NCBI GenBank assembly: GCA_003254885.1
Contig: QANT01003536.1
Coordinates: 1-64,000 of the forward strand
DNA: 64,000 nt
From: Purshia tridentata
Taxonomy: Eukaryota > Streptophyta > Magnoliopsida > Rosales > Rosaceae
Direction of reading: 5' to 3'
Made by a program: the position numbers and the translations under genes. Of the stretch, positions 22,670 to 33,865 are shown in pieces; position 1 is the first letter of the stretch, and every line of letters starts with the position of its first letter. The notes beneath the pieces were generated by a model that saw only the letters and a program-made list of their open reading frames with translations, searched no databases and was not told the DNA's origin.

Positions 22670-23478
22670 TTATAAACTCTCTAGTTAGAGATTCTCCACC
22701 TAAAATTAAATTCTCCCAAAATCTCCAATTATACATTTTAACATTTTTCAAAACCCTCTAGTCAACCTATAACTATCTAAAGTTGACTTTTCTTTTTTAG
22801 AATTTCAATTATACCATTTTTATTTGTTTTTAATTTTAATAAAATTTTATTTATATTTTTTTAATTTCAAAAATACCATTTTTTATTCATTTTTTTATTT
22901 TAGTCCGTAACTCTAAACCCACTAACCACTTAAAAAATTTGTCTAAACCTTCTAGAAACTCTCAAAACCTCCTCAAAATTATAATATTTTTTTTATCCTT
23001 CTGATGCATTCTAACGCACTCTCTGACATATTCTGACACGTGCTCTGACGCGCACCCAGTATCACTGTATTTCAGTGAAGGTGTAACTGTTTGTTTAATG
23101 AAAGTGTAGCTATTTTTAGTAAATGTGTAATTTTTTTAGTCAAGGTGTATATAAATGGTTTTTTATTTTTTTGTAGACCTACAAGTTTTTTAAAAAAATA
23201 GTATAATTATTTGTAATTATTTTTTAATGTAATTGTATTTCTAAAATTCAGTTTCAATTTTAGTGTAACTATATTTTTGAAATATAGTATAATTGTTTGT
23301 TCAATGTAATTGTATTTTTGGACGCGCATCAGTCTTTGTCAGCCCACGTGTTAGTTTGCGTCAGAGCTTTGTCAGCCCACGTGTTAGTTTGCGTCAGAGC
23401 GCTTCAAATTGCGTCAGAAGGGCAAAAAAAGTATTATAAGTTTTAGGAGGTTTTAGGGGATTTTGGGAGAGTTCTTAT
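22670..23478. mobile_element. Second, unrelated foldback element
   Basis: The outer parts are inverted relatives: AAACTCTC(A/C)-AAACCTCCT-AATTATAATATTTTTTTT-TCCTTCTGA near 22960-23010 matches, inverted, the stretch at 23410-23475 (TCAGAAGGGCAAAAAAAGTATTATAAG, then AGGAGGTTTT and GGGAGAGTT). The right arm holds a 33-base tandem duplication at about 23334-23400 with CCCACGTGTTAGTTTGCGTC in each unit. The middle is rich in GTGTAACT / GTGTAGCT phrases. There is no coding capacity. It is next to copy 6 of the first foldback family, whose left tip is missing at the contact point. Confidence 0.55.
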
Positions 23479-23795
23479 TTAGAGCAAAAAATTAGCCAAA
23501 TCGGAAACCATTTGTCTATTTAACTTTGACCAAACACATGGACGAACCAAATATTTTTTATGAAACTGTCTACTTGTTTGGTCAAAGTTAAATAGGCAAA
23601 TAATTTCTGATTTGGCTAATTTTTTATAAGGAAGCTAATTTTTTGCAAGGATGATCTATTAATGGAGACGTAAAAAATGAACGGTTCGGATCGATACAAA
23701 ACAACTCGTGTGGGCCCCACAAGGGGATCCCACAAACTAAAAATTTGTGGGATTCCCACATTGTAGCCTCCCTGTGCATAAGTATATATAGTTTA
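23479..23795. mobile_element. Foldback MITE-like element, copy 6, left tip missing
   Basis: It starts abruptly inside the core arm (CAAAAAATTAGCCAAATCGG at 23487) and continues to the usual right end with ACAAGGGGATCCCACA and its nearby inverse TTTGTGGGATTCCCACA. The inner inverse arm (GATTTGGCTAATTTTTTATAAG) is followed by a short duplication, GAAGCTAATTTTTTGCAAGG. About 110 bases of the outer left arm seen in copy 1 are absent, replaced by the neighbouring foldback element. Confidence 0.65.
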
Positions 23796-24552
23796 GTGAA
23801 TATATGTACAAAATTTAAATTATGTATTGAATAATGAATATCACTTAAATAAATAATTGAATGCATATCAAGATTCTTATTCGGTGAAATTATGTTTTCG
23901 ACATTGATGTTAAGTTTCACTTTGTTTTTTATAATTTTAATTGTGTCAAAGTTGGCTAAATTTGTTCATGTAGTTTCCTTAATGGTTGCAATGTGATGAC
24001 ACGTGCTTAATTATGTAAATTTGATCAACACAAATAGTATATGACATTTAAGATTCAGAATATTTTAAATAATGACAATGAAACTCAACTACCTAAAGTT
24101 TAAAAGATAAATTCTCATCTATGCACTTCACATATTATATTCATCAAATAAAGTTAACAAAATTAAGAACGTGTTCTCAAATTGTAACCATAAGAAAGGT
24201 CAAAACGAAAATAAAACTACATGCACCAAAAAAAATCTTGGCTTTATCAAGATTGAGGAGTGCAGTAATTTGCAAATGTGGAAATCGTAATAAACTATCT
24301 TATCTGTCACGTGAAACTCACGTGGACTCCCAAGGAATAGGATCCCCTATAGTTCCTACATAATTCACGCGACAGCCACAGGATACAGCAAAGTCAGAAT
24401 CGGATTGGTCTGTGACCCAAAGACCTCGCTGGGTCGCTGACCAAGCCATTAGTTGAAACACAAGCGCTATAGAGCGAGCGAGCGAGCGAGCGAGAGAACA
24501 TTAGACCCAACTCAACTCAGCGACTCGGCTCACACTTACCTGGTCCAACAAG
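23796..24552. promoter_or_regulatory. Upstream region of the SWI3A-like gene with a G-box pair
   Basis: Two CACGTG boxes at 24308-24313 and 24319-24324 are 11 bases apart, one helical turn, about 235 bases before the start codon. A (GCGA)n run at 24472-24493 lies in the probable 5' leader. No TATA box is evident, as is common for housekeeping plant genes. The distal half (23800-24250) is plain AT-rich DNA. Confidence 0.5.
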
Positions 24553-27410
24553 ATGGAGCTCTCACCACACGACCCGGGTTCTAAACAGCTCCGACCCGAC
24601 GAACCAGAGCTCGACCTCTACACCATCCCAAGCCACTCTAGTAAGTCATCCCTACCCTCCTTTTTATGTTTAAACCGTAACCTAATTAACCCTAATTGCT
24701 CCCCCCATTTTCGAAACAAACACCGCGAATCTTTCCCAGGAAAAGAAATTAGGAAACTTTGTCTGGGTCCGTTTGGATTGATGAAATATTGGTTAATGTA
24801 TATAGTAGAGGCCTAAGTCTGAATTTTGTTTTTTTTGTTTTTATGTTTTTTGTTTTCTCAGGCTGGTTTTTGTGGGATGAGATTCATGAAACTGAGAGAG
24901 TTGCTTTGAAAGAGTACTTTGATGGGAGCTCAATATCGAGAACGCCAAAAACATACAAAGAATACAGGGACTTTATCATTAACAAGTACAGAGAAGACCC
25001 TTATAGAAAACTCACATTCACTGAGGTTAGGAAGTCACTAGTGGGTGATGTTAGTTTGCTCCACAAGGTCTTTAATTTCTTGGAAAAGTGGGGGCTGATT
25101 AATTTTAGTGCAAAATCGAGTGGCAGTGATGGTTTTGTTAATGGGGTTGAGGAGAGATCTAAGGTTAAGGTTGAGGAAGGAGTCCCAAATGGAATCCGAG
25201 TGGTTGCGGTGCCAAATTCGATTAAACCTATTTCAGCCCCACCTAAGGTAGGGGATAATGGGGGTGGACGTGGAGGTGTGAGTAGAATTACATTGCCTCC
25301 ATTGGCATCATATTCGGATGTTTTTGGTGATTTGAAGAAGGAAGAGGGGTTGGTTTGTGGCAATTGTGGTGGGCATTGTGATTCTGGATACTACAAGTAT
25401 AACAAGGTATTTTCATGGGTTCTTCAATTTATCCGTAATATATTTGTTCCTAGCTTTCTGTACTGAAACTCACTTACTTCTGTATCTGTTTGAATTATTA
25501 TATTGACAGGATGATTATCTACTTTGCATAAAATGTTTTGAAACTGGAAACTATGGGGAGAATAAATTGAAGGATGATTTCAAGTTCAATGAGGCAATTG
25601 AAAAGAGTGGTAATCATGGAGCTGACTGGAATGAAGAAGAAACTCTACTTCTTTTAGAATCTGTTCTGAAGCATGGGGATGATTGGGAACTTGTTGCTCA
25701 AAATGTTCAGACCAAGACCAAATTTGATTGTATTGCTAAGCTCATTGATCTGCCTTTTGGGGAGCTTGTGTTGGGTTCTGCCCACAGAAAAGGTAATTCT
25801 GGTGGCTTGAGTGGTAACGTGAACTGTTCAAAACAAGTTCAGTTATCTACATCTGAGTGTCAAGAGACTATCAAAACCAAGAGTCAGTGCCATGACCTGA
25901 CAGATGACAGCGAGCAAAATGGAGATACTGAGAAAGAAGGTCCCCCTTTGAAAAGACAACGGATTGCTTCCCTTTCGGATGCTAGTAGTTCACTGATTAA
26001 ACAGGTACATATCTTCCTGACCCTGTTCCATAGTATTTTAAAATACGAATAAAATTTAGAATCAAATGGTTATGATGGGTCCAGTTTGTTTGCCAATGCT
26101 TTGACATATGTTGGGTGGAAATATGTTAAGAGATTTATTTTCATTTATTTTCTTTTTCTTTTTATAATTATGCTTTTATACTATAAAACATTAACATGCC
26201 TGACTATGGTCTAAGAATTGCTATACATATCAATAAAATCATTTTAATTTTGAATTATTTAATCTCTTTGGTTTTCCCATCATTCTAATATGCATAACAA
26301 AATGTTAATGTTGTTTCTGTTAGGTAGCTGCCATAACAACTATGGTTGGTCCACATATTACAGCTGCTGCAGCTGAGGCTGCTGTTAATGCACTTTGTGA
26401 GGAAACCTCGTGTTCAAGGGAAATATTTAGTGCTGAAGATGATTGTGTTACTAATGGCTTGTGCTCTAACGCTATAAATTGTGAGACAGAGAGGTTATTT
26501 GTCCACTGATATATGCTTTTTCCAACAGATGCTCCAGATATATAGTTCTCTTAGTTACTGTATTTTATGGTATTACAGTTCTGAAATTTTCTTGTTTCTT
26601 ATGCATTTTAGAGCCCTTAAACTTGAGGATTCAGAGCTGAAGGAAAGGCCCACTCAATCAGGTATTTGCAGTAAAGTTATCTATACTACATGATTTGTAC
26701 AGTTTACTACAATCGATTTGAATAGAGTAATAATGGATAAGTTTCTACTGTCAATAGTTGTATAAATTTGGCTAGTTGTGGTAATTTTTGTTCCTCTCCC
26801 CTTTCTGTTTTTTGTTTTTCATTAAAGTTCTCCAATATATGGTCAGTCACTTCCTTGTTTTGCTGGCTATTTATTGTTGCATTATGTCAGTCCTAATCAT
26901 CTCTATTTGAATTTATGTGTATTTATATTTTACAGAAAGCCAGGATGCATTCTTAAAGAACAATGACATACCTCCAACTTTGCAAATTAGAGCTGCCATT
27001 GCAACTGCACTTGGAGCAGCTGCTGCTCGTGCAAAATTACTGGCTGATCAGGAGGATAGAGAGATTGAACGTCTAATGGCCTCCATAATTGGGACACAGG
27101 TGGATTTTAATTTTATTTTGGGTTCCCTTCCTTCTGTCTCTATGTTTATTGGTGCTTTTTGTGGGTGAGGGAGTTGGTAGCCATCTAATCCTTTTTTTTG
27201 TGTGTGGCATGAATGTGTATGTGTATGTAGATGAAGAAGTTGCAGTTCAAAATCAAGCATTTCGAAGATCTGGAGCTGCTTATGAAGAAGGAATATTCTG
27301 AAATTGAAGAACTAGAAGATTTTCTCATGGAAGAGCGGATTAATGTCTTAGAAAGGGCATTCAAATCTGGTGTACCTAGATGGAGGGATTATTCTTCTGT
27401 AAAATCTTAA
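24553..27410 (+). CDS. SWI3A: SWI/SNF complex subunit SWI3A-like
   Basis: Seven coding exons join cleanly: 24553-24640, 24862-25406, 25510-26004, 26324-26493, 26612-26661, 26936-27099, 27231-27410, giving 563 residues (Arabidopsis SWI3A is slightly shorter). All introns have GT..AG ends and phases match. Domains in order: SWIRM at about 24-110 (FDGSSISRTPKTYKEYRDFI), a ZZ-type zinc finger at about 193-225 (CGNCGGHC and CIKC), a SANT/Myb domain at about 249-296 (W251, W270), and a C-terminal SWIRM-associated helix with heptad leucines (LKKE, EIEELEDFLMEE). The protein is a core scaffold of nuclear ATP-dependent chromatin remodelling complexes with BRM/SYD-type ATPases. The first exon ends inside a serine codon completed by the next exon. 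It lies 588 bases upstream of, and in the same direction as, RMI1. Confidence 0.93.
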
Positions 27411-27998
27411 AATGGGTTGTGTTTCTATATGTAGAGTAGAGTAGAAATGTAGACTAGAGTGGTGATGTGCTCTTTTAGTATCTTTAGTAAACGCCTATAT
27501 TCAATTCTTTAGGTGTAGCTGCTCGGCAGATGGGTTAGCAGATAGGATTGACAAACATAAACTTTTGTACAATTAGGGTCCTACAATTTCTTCAATTGCT
27601 AATATTCCAATATTCAATGCAATTTCTTATTTGCGTTCTTCTATAATTTTGATCAGATGCCTACAATACTTACATCTTAAGGTTTAGCAATGTTGTGATC
27701 CAGTATTAGCCCCCCCCAAAAAAAAAAAAAACCAACAGAACTATTGTATACGTGTAATGTGTGTGTGTGTCTCTCTCATATTATGACAATCTGTCAATAG
27801 CTCAATCTGTGACTCTCTCTCTTATTAGAACGTTGAATGTTTTTAAGGTGAAGTAGTGACGGGCTTGGGTTGGGCCCTTGAAATGGGCGGTTAATAAGCC
27901 CAAAACAACAGCGCCAACTTCAAAAGTTCAAACTCACTATCCCTGCAAAAAAATTCTCTTCAACCCTCCAAAATTCCCCAAATTCTCTGAAACCAAAA
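27411..27998. other. Spacer between the SWI3A-like gene and RMI1
   Basis: This 588-base spacer must hold the 3' UTR of the SWI3A-like gene and the promoter of RMI1. AATTCAATGCAATTTC near 27614 sits in a plausible poly(A) region. A C7A13 run lies at 27709-27731 and a (GT)n run near 27756. No TATA box is obvious before RMI1. Confidence 0.5.
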
Positions 27999-30963
27999 AT
28001 GCTCAGAAGACGCCTGAGGCTCAGCTACTCTTCCGAAGAAGAAGTACAACCACAACAACAACAACAACGAAGGCAATCACCTACCGTCACTCACCCACCC
28101 GTCACCATATCCCCTCCATACCCTTACCCCTCCGAACCACTTCCGATCTCCTCCTCCTCCGACGATTTCATCGACGTCTCCGACAATCTCTCTCCGCCCT
28201 CGCCTCCGGAGGTGCAGGAATCAGATAACCGCCCACCCCCAGCGAGCTCCCGCGGCGGGTGTCCGATAAGCGAATTTCTACAGGGGTTGGGCTTAAAGCT
28301 AAAGAGGGAGTGGCTGAATGCTTGTGTCCAGGGGCTCCAGCAATCGGTCCCGGAATTTCGAAACCTCGACGTCGCGGCGAAGGCGAAGATCTGCTTCGAG
28401 CAGTTCGTGGTTTCAGATATGAATCACTCCGGAGGTGGTGCGCTTCCTGAAAATGTGGCCTCTCTTCACCTCGCTGATCTTCCGGGGCCCTATGTTTTGC
28501 AGGTGAAGCTTGATTCTTTTTCGAATTGAACAAAATCATATGAACTTGAAATAGCATTTGAATCATTTGATGATTAACATACGACATAGGGGACCTGATT
28601 TTTTTGCAGGTTGATGAGATTGTTAACATCAGCAATCCTCTCAAGACCAGGTATCAGAAAGCCAATGTGGGACACAAGAGGTGCCTCAAGCTGTCCATGA
28701 CTGACGGTGTTCAACGTGTCTTTGGCATGGAATACAGGCCTATTCAGGCCCTTGAAGCTTTGGCTCCTGCTGGATTGAAGGTTTCTCATACTCTTTTCAA
28801 GGCTTCACTTCATGGGTTATTTCGTTTAGTTGTGTTCCAACATATGACGTTTCAATGATTCTCTGTTGGTTGATCATTTCTTCATGACCAAGACAAACCA
28901 TTTCCATTTGTAAGGCTTATTCGTTGTTCTGACTCAAACACAGATTCTCTTGTTTACCTATAGGTTGTTGTATGTAATGTACATATACGCCATGGACTTC
29001 TTATGCTGGTCCCCGAATCTTTGGAAGTGCTAGGAGGATTAGTTGAGGAACTCGATGCTGCACGACAACGTCTTGTTGAAGAAGTAAATAAGCCACCGAG
29101 AGGAAACAGGTAATTATAAAGTGTCTGGGATATATTAGTCGATTTGAAGATTTACACATGAATAGATATGTGCCTTTGAGTTTACCTATATATATGCATT
29201 ATCCTTTGTGTCTCAACATCTTTGCCTTATCTTCTTATTACACATGTTATACTCAGCAGATATGTTTGATAGTGTGTTGTTATTCTGCAGAACCAGGAAT
29301 GGAGTGGTTCCTCCTCTAGCGACTAGGGCAGCTCTTGCTGCATGGCCGCCTGATGGTGTTCATGTTGCTGGACACACTACTAGTTCAACATTGGAATCTC
29401 CAACCCCAGTTCAGGCGCCTGACCATGGTATATAAATGATTCCATTTTGTGTGTGGCTGTTGGTGCCAAACTTGCGTTTTTTAGAGCATAAACAGCTATT
29501 GTCTAGTTTCTTGGAATTTCTTGTTTCTGGCTATATAATGTAGAATTAGGGTGATCCCGTATGTGTGTGTCAGAGAGAAGCATATAAGATAAAATTACTT
29601 GTCAAATTAGAGTCAGTACTGCTGATATGACCTATATTGACAAGTTTGGCATATCTTCTTGCGTTTCCATTCTTTAATAATTTAGTTCTTTTGCATCCAT
29701 TCTTGAATTTTAGGTGCTACTTCTTCTCTATCTGGTAGAAATACCGGGCCAATGACTGCCGAAGAGTTTACTGTTCCTCTCAATGGAGAACAAGGTGTTC
29801 ATAACCCATCACCTAATGTTGTCTTCGGTGTTGAGGAGATGGCTATGGATTCTATTCCCAATAGCAGGGAAACTGCTATCCCTAACCCATCCTCTAATGG
29901 TTTTGGTGTTGAGGAACTTCATATAGGTACTGTTCCTTATAGCAGGGAAGATCCAGTGCCTGAAAATGCCATTCCTGGCCCATCCTTTGAGGATGCTTTG
30001 GATTACGAAGATATCCATATGGATGCTGATCCTTTTGATGGTGAAAATCACCCGCCTTACCCATCCTCAGATGCTGTTTTGAATGATGAGGATATCAATG
30101 AGGGCGAAACTCATGTGACTTACCCGTCCTCAGATGCTAATTTGAATGATGAGGACAACAATGTGGTGACAGAGGTCCCGGACCCACTCATCTTATCGGG
30201 AGACCAAGAACTCCCCTTCACTTACATAGCTTGTTTGTCAGCCAAGTGGACTATTATGATGCGGGAGAACGCTCATTCTGTCCAGGGGAAGGTTAAGGTA
30301 CATATAAATATCTGTTATTTATTTCATCATATAATAGGCTTACAATTATTACATTACTGAAAAGTGAATACAATTTTGTAGTGTGTTTTGACTGGCGTGA
30401 AGGGTTTCCAATATAAGCAAAACTATGAGCTTGGGGCGTATATTGATGATGGCAGTCTCATTTCTGAGATTCTCATTGATCACAATGTAAGTTCTTGTTG
30501 GGGTTTCATCTACGATAATATATACTCTTTGGAACTTGGTATGTTGATTAGCTGATTGTGCTCTTCAGGTTGTACAGAAGGAGATAGGTCATTCCCCTGA
30601 GGAGGTTAGAGCTGCTCTTTCTTCTGCAGACCAGACAATAGTCAGTAATATGAAGCAGAATATGAAGCAGTTCCAAAGATTCTTAACGAATTTCGAGGTA
30701 CTAAGTTATAGCTAGTCAGTTTTTAATTTTGAGCTTATGCACAATCGTTTTGTTCTTCCGTCTCTTCATGATCTTGGACTTATAATTTTCAGGGCATAAT
30801 GCTTGTAGAGATCAATGTGGACTCTCCTCTTCCAATTGCCCTTGAGATGAAGCAGGGTTGTACTGAATCTGATGCGTGGCTGCTTCTGAGGAGAGTAAAG
30901 GCCTTCTGTTCAGCTAAGAAATCACAACATCCCTCCTCACACCCCATTGATATATCCCCCTAA
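27999..30963 (+). CDS. RMI1: RecQ-mediated genome instability protein 1
   Basis: Eight coding exons join in frame: 27999-28502, 28610-28780, 28964-29109, 29291-29427, 29714-30297, 30382-30486, 30569-30697, 30793-30963, giving 648 residues, close to Arabidopsis RMI1 (about 640). The N-terminal 80 residues are low-complexity (Q-run, P/S-rich). Next come the helical RMI1 N-domain at about 88-150 (LKREWLNACVQGLQQS), the first OB fold at about 160-285 (HLADLPGPYVLQVDEIVNIS, MTDGVQRVFGMEYRPIQALE), a long acidic linker encoded by exon 5 with repeated YPSSDA and DDED phrases, and a second OB fold at about 485-645 (AKWTIMMRENAHSVQGKVKC). In the nucleus it joins topoisomerase 3-alpha and RECQ4 to dissolve double Holliday junctions and limit crossovers. 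The second, C-terminal OB fold is expected in plants. Confidence 0.93.
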
Positions 30964-31622
30964 ATGGCAGACCTAATATAGTTTGTAGTGCTTGTGTTGC
31001 TATGGTTTATAATGGGAATGCCGTTGGTGCATGTGCCGTGGTCCATGCTACATACTGCAAGAATGGCTTCCGTGGCGGCCATAGAAAAAGGTTGGTTGAA
31101 GCTCTCAGCTATGTCATCTTCTAAAAGATCATCAAATTGGAGAACACAGAGCTTTAACATGAGACTTGAAATATTACAGTGCAAGTTTACCTAATTGAAG
31201 GATCAGGAAGATATAAAGAGATAAAACTCAGTTGCACGTTCATGGGATGTGGGCTATAAACAACAAGCTCCAAGGCTTGGAAAGTAGTGCTCAAGGAACT
31301 GGAGAGGCTCGAGCATAGTTTGTTTATCTATATTTGTAGTTTTCCTTTCAATTTAGTAGTTGTTTGTTCTTGTCTTGCATTTCCCACACTAGTGTACTAT
31401 GTTAGGAACTGCACATGCAGATCAAGAATTATTCAAACATTGAGCAAAGGCTACGCAACACAATGCAAGGATTAAGAATAGGATTGTAAAATAGAACAGG
31501 AAAATCTTCCTCCTTCATGGAAGCCTTTGTAATTTCTGAGAGTATCCATCAATGAATTTGCAACTCTTACATTGCCTTACATTGAAATTCATATGCTGAC
31601 AGCAATTAAGCAACTAGATTTG
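30964..31622. other. Convergent spacer between RMI1 and the first dehydrogenase gene
   Basis: Both neighbours end here, so the stretch should hold two 3' UTRs. Small frames exist on both strands (30960-31194), but none has a recognisable domain. Nothing else was seen. Confidence 0.5.
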
Positions 31623-33264
31623 CTAATCTACATAAGGTCTATTACCATAGTTCTTAATATCAGGAACTAGAACCGTCTCTGGATACAGATACTCCTTCAA
31701 GCCAGACATGTCCAGAATCTTCTTGCTTAGTGGATCCCTCTGCCCCGGTCCACTGATTAGTAGCAGCCGGTTACACCACTCCAGTAACTCCGGGAAAAAC
31801 ACCTTCCAGTACAATGTCTGCCCAACCCAAGCTGGTACTGTCAAGTAATTTTCTCCTTGGCATGCACTGTTCACAATTGCTTTGGCACAGTCGTCCACAG
31901 GCAGTATTGGCAATAAGCTTACTTCAATCTAACAGCAAACAAATACCAAATTAAATTTTGATGGGGTCCAACTTAAACACATAAATGGAATTGAATCCCA
32001 TCACCCAAATAACCAAAAGAAGCTTACATACATCTCTCAGTTCTTGGTCTAATACCATTTGGCCATCCTTGGATAGGAATTTGCCTTGGGTCATTTCTGA
32101 TTCAATCAACCCTGGAGTCACAATTGTTACTCCAACTTCTCTCCCAATTTCAACCCTCAATGTCTCGTACAGGCTTATCACTGCTGCTTTGGTAGCCTGA
32201 ACCCAATGTACAATTACAACTGATAATCTGATATTCATAGATAATTGCAGTGAGAGATTTGAGTTGAGTGTAGCTTGTTCATGATGTTTCTTACACTATA
32301 CATGCTTAGTCGTGGTACACGTAACCATCCAGCAGAAGAGGCAACTCCTACGATCCTTCCTTTGCTCCTTTTAAGGTGTGGAATGGCAAAGTAGGTGCCA
32401 TATACTGAACCCCAAAAGTTTACGTCCTATCAAAGAAAGTGCAGGAATTGCAGTCACAAATACATAATGTCCTGCTTTCATAACTTAGAGAATTCACCTA
32501 AAAAATTTCACTGGTGTGTGATATGAATAAATAATGAAGCCATAATTATGATCATAGGTAAAAGGGGTCAAATGGGTATTGAAAATTTGAAATTACCATA
32601 GCTTGTGCTAAGTTAGTGACATCAGTGGTGTCTTCAAACATGCAGATTGGAGCACTCCCAGCATTGTTCACTAGGTGATCCACTATAGAAAACCATTGTG
32701 GATCATACCAAATTAGCAATAAAACCCCATATGTACGAGTATATGAAACATGAACTTTGAAAATGAAATTCTGTGTTGCACTTACACCTCCCAAAGTGAT
32801 TGAGTGTTGCATCAACAAAGCGCTTACAATCTTCAACCTTTGAAACATCTGCAGGAATTGTGAGAACTTCTGGGGACCCAATGAAGATGGCTCTGCTGGC
32901 CACATCTCGGAGTCGGTTTTCTCTTCTGGCAACAAGAGCTAGACAAGCTCCTCTTCTAGCATACTCATATGCCACATGCTAATTAATTCAAAAACCATCA
33001 AACACAAACATAATTAGTAAAATACAAATTAAGGTTATACAACTTAATTATTTATACAGTTTATGATATGTATACCTCTCCTATGCCTGAGGATGCTCCA
33101 GTGATGAGTATGACTTTTCCAGCCACAGATTCAGCAAATACGACCCGTCGTATGGTTGAGAGGAGAGACTTGTAAAAATGATATGTTGGCAGAAAAAAGT
33201 ACAGCAAAATGAGGGCTATGGCAGGGATTATAATGTTGAGTAGCTTGTGAATGATGTCGTCCAT
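31623..33264 (-). CDS. 11-beta-hydroxysteroid dehydrogenase-like (steroleosin), copy A
   Basis: Six exons on the minus strand (33076-33264, 32786-32978, 32597-32682, 32295-32426, 32032-32196, 31623-31928) give 356 residues; all introns are GT..AG and in phase. The N terminus is a hydrophobic, proline-containing membrane or oil-body anchor (IIIPAIALILLYFFLP). The short-chain dehydrogenase core shows the cofactor motif TGASSGIG near residue 55, arginines after it (ARREN) that favour NADP(H), NNAG, the catalytic serine in VASSAGW and YSATK. Plant members (HSD/SOP family) sit on oil bodies and oxidise sterol- or steroid-like alcohols, affecting brassinosteroid and ABA responses; the substrate here is unknown. 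Copy B, 1.9 kb away in the same direction, is a tandem paralogue. The C terminus past YLYPETV is diverged and reads YGNRPYVD. Confidence 0.9.
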
Positions 33265-33749
33265 GGCTTCTTTGATTTCTCAGAGAAAAGTAGCAGAGAA
33301 GGTATACAAAATTACAAATACAACACTTGTTTTGTTGTAATCATGTAAACTAATGTAATTGAAAAGTGTTAGCATTTGGCTACGTAGCAGCCTTGCATGC
33401 AGAGCAAACAACACGTAGTCCTCCATCTGTACACCTTTTCAGTTTTCACACAAAATTAAGGACATTTTCACAATCTGCCAAAAAAACATTTATGTAGTAC
33501 ATGTGGCAGTGACGGCGTACAAACACATTTTTAATCTTTAAATTTATGTGTGTCGTATAATATTTGAAACAAATATGAATAGAATTGGGTACAGATCACC
33601 ATATTGCCATAAAATTTGGCATGAATTATATATGATATTGGAGATCGGTTGTCATCAATATATGCCAGGTTGTGCTAGGCATGTTTGTTTGAAGGCTTCT
33701 TGATTATGATTAGATGTTGAAGGGTCTCGAGCAGCTGAGGACAGAGAAC

Positions 33750-33865
33750 CCTCAACCAAAACCCCAAGATGGCTCTGCCAAGTACATGTCTCCACGCCAA
33801 GCGCTGTCCACAATTGCCTTTGTGAACCCTTCTGTTGACTCACTTTGTGCGAACCTTGTACGAAC
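33750..33865 (-). pseudogene. Relic last exon of a steroleosin-like gene
   Basis: Read on the minus strand from an intact acceptor (TTTTTTAG then GTTCG), the sequence gives FTKAIVDSAWRGDMYLAEPS, clearly the counterpart of CAKAIVNSACQGENYLTVPA in copy A and CARAIVNSACRGERYLTEPA in copy B. The match runs to a stop about 38 codons in, before the region encoding WKVF(F/C)PE. I found no other exons of this copy in the surrounding 1.9 kb, so it is a fragment of a third tandem copy or of a partial duplication, and not a working gene. Confidence 0.75.

Noticed and set aside
24759-25466. Single 235-codon reading through the second exon of the SWI3A-like gene as its own gene
   Set aside because: Its first 35 and last 20 codons are intron sequence; the exon limits at 24862 and 25406 have good splice sites and give the SWIRM domain in the right context.
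28168-28644. Minus-strand frame of 158 codons over RMI1 exon 1
   Set aside because: Antisense shadow of a real, GC-rich coding exon; it runs into the intron and has no recognisable domain.
30960-31194. Overlapping frames of about 70 codons on both strands after the RMI1 stop
   Set aside because: No domain, no splice partners, and the position fits the RMI1 3' UTR.
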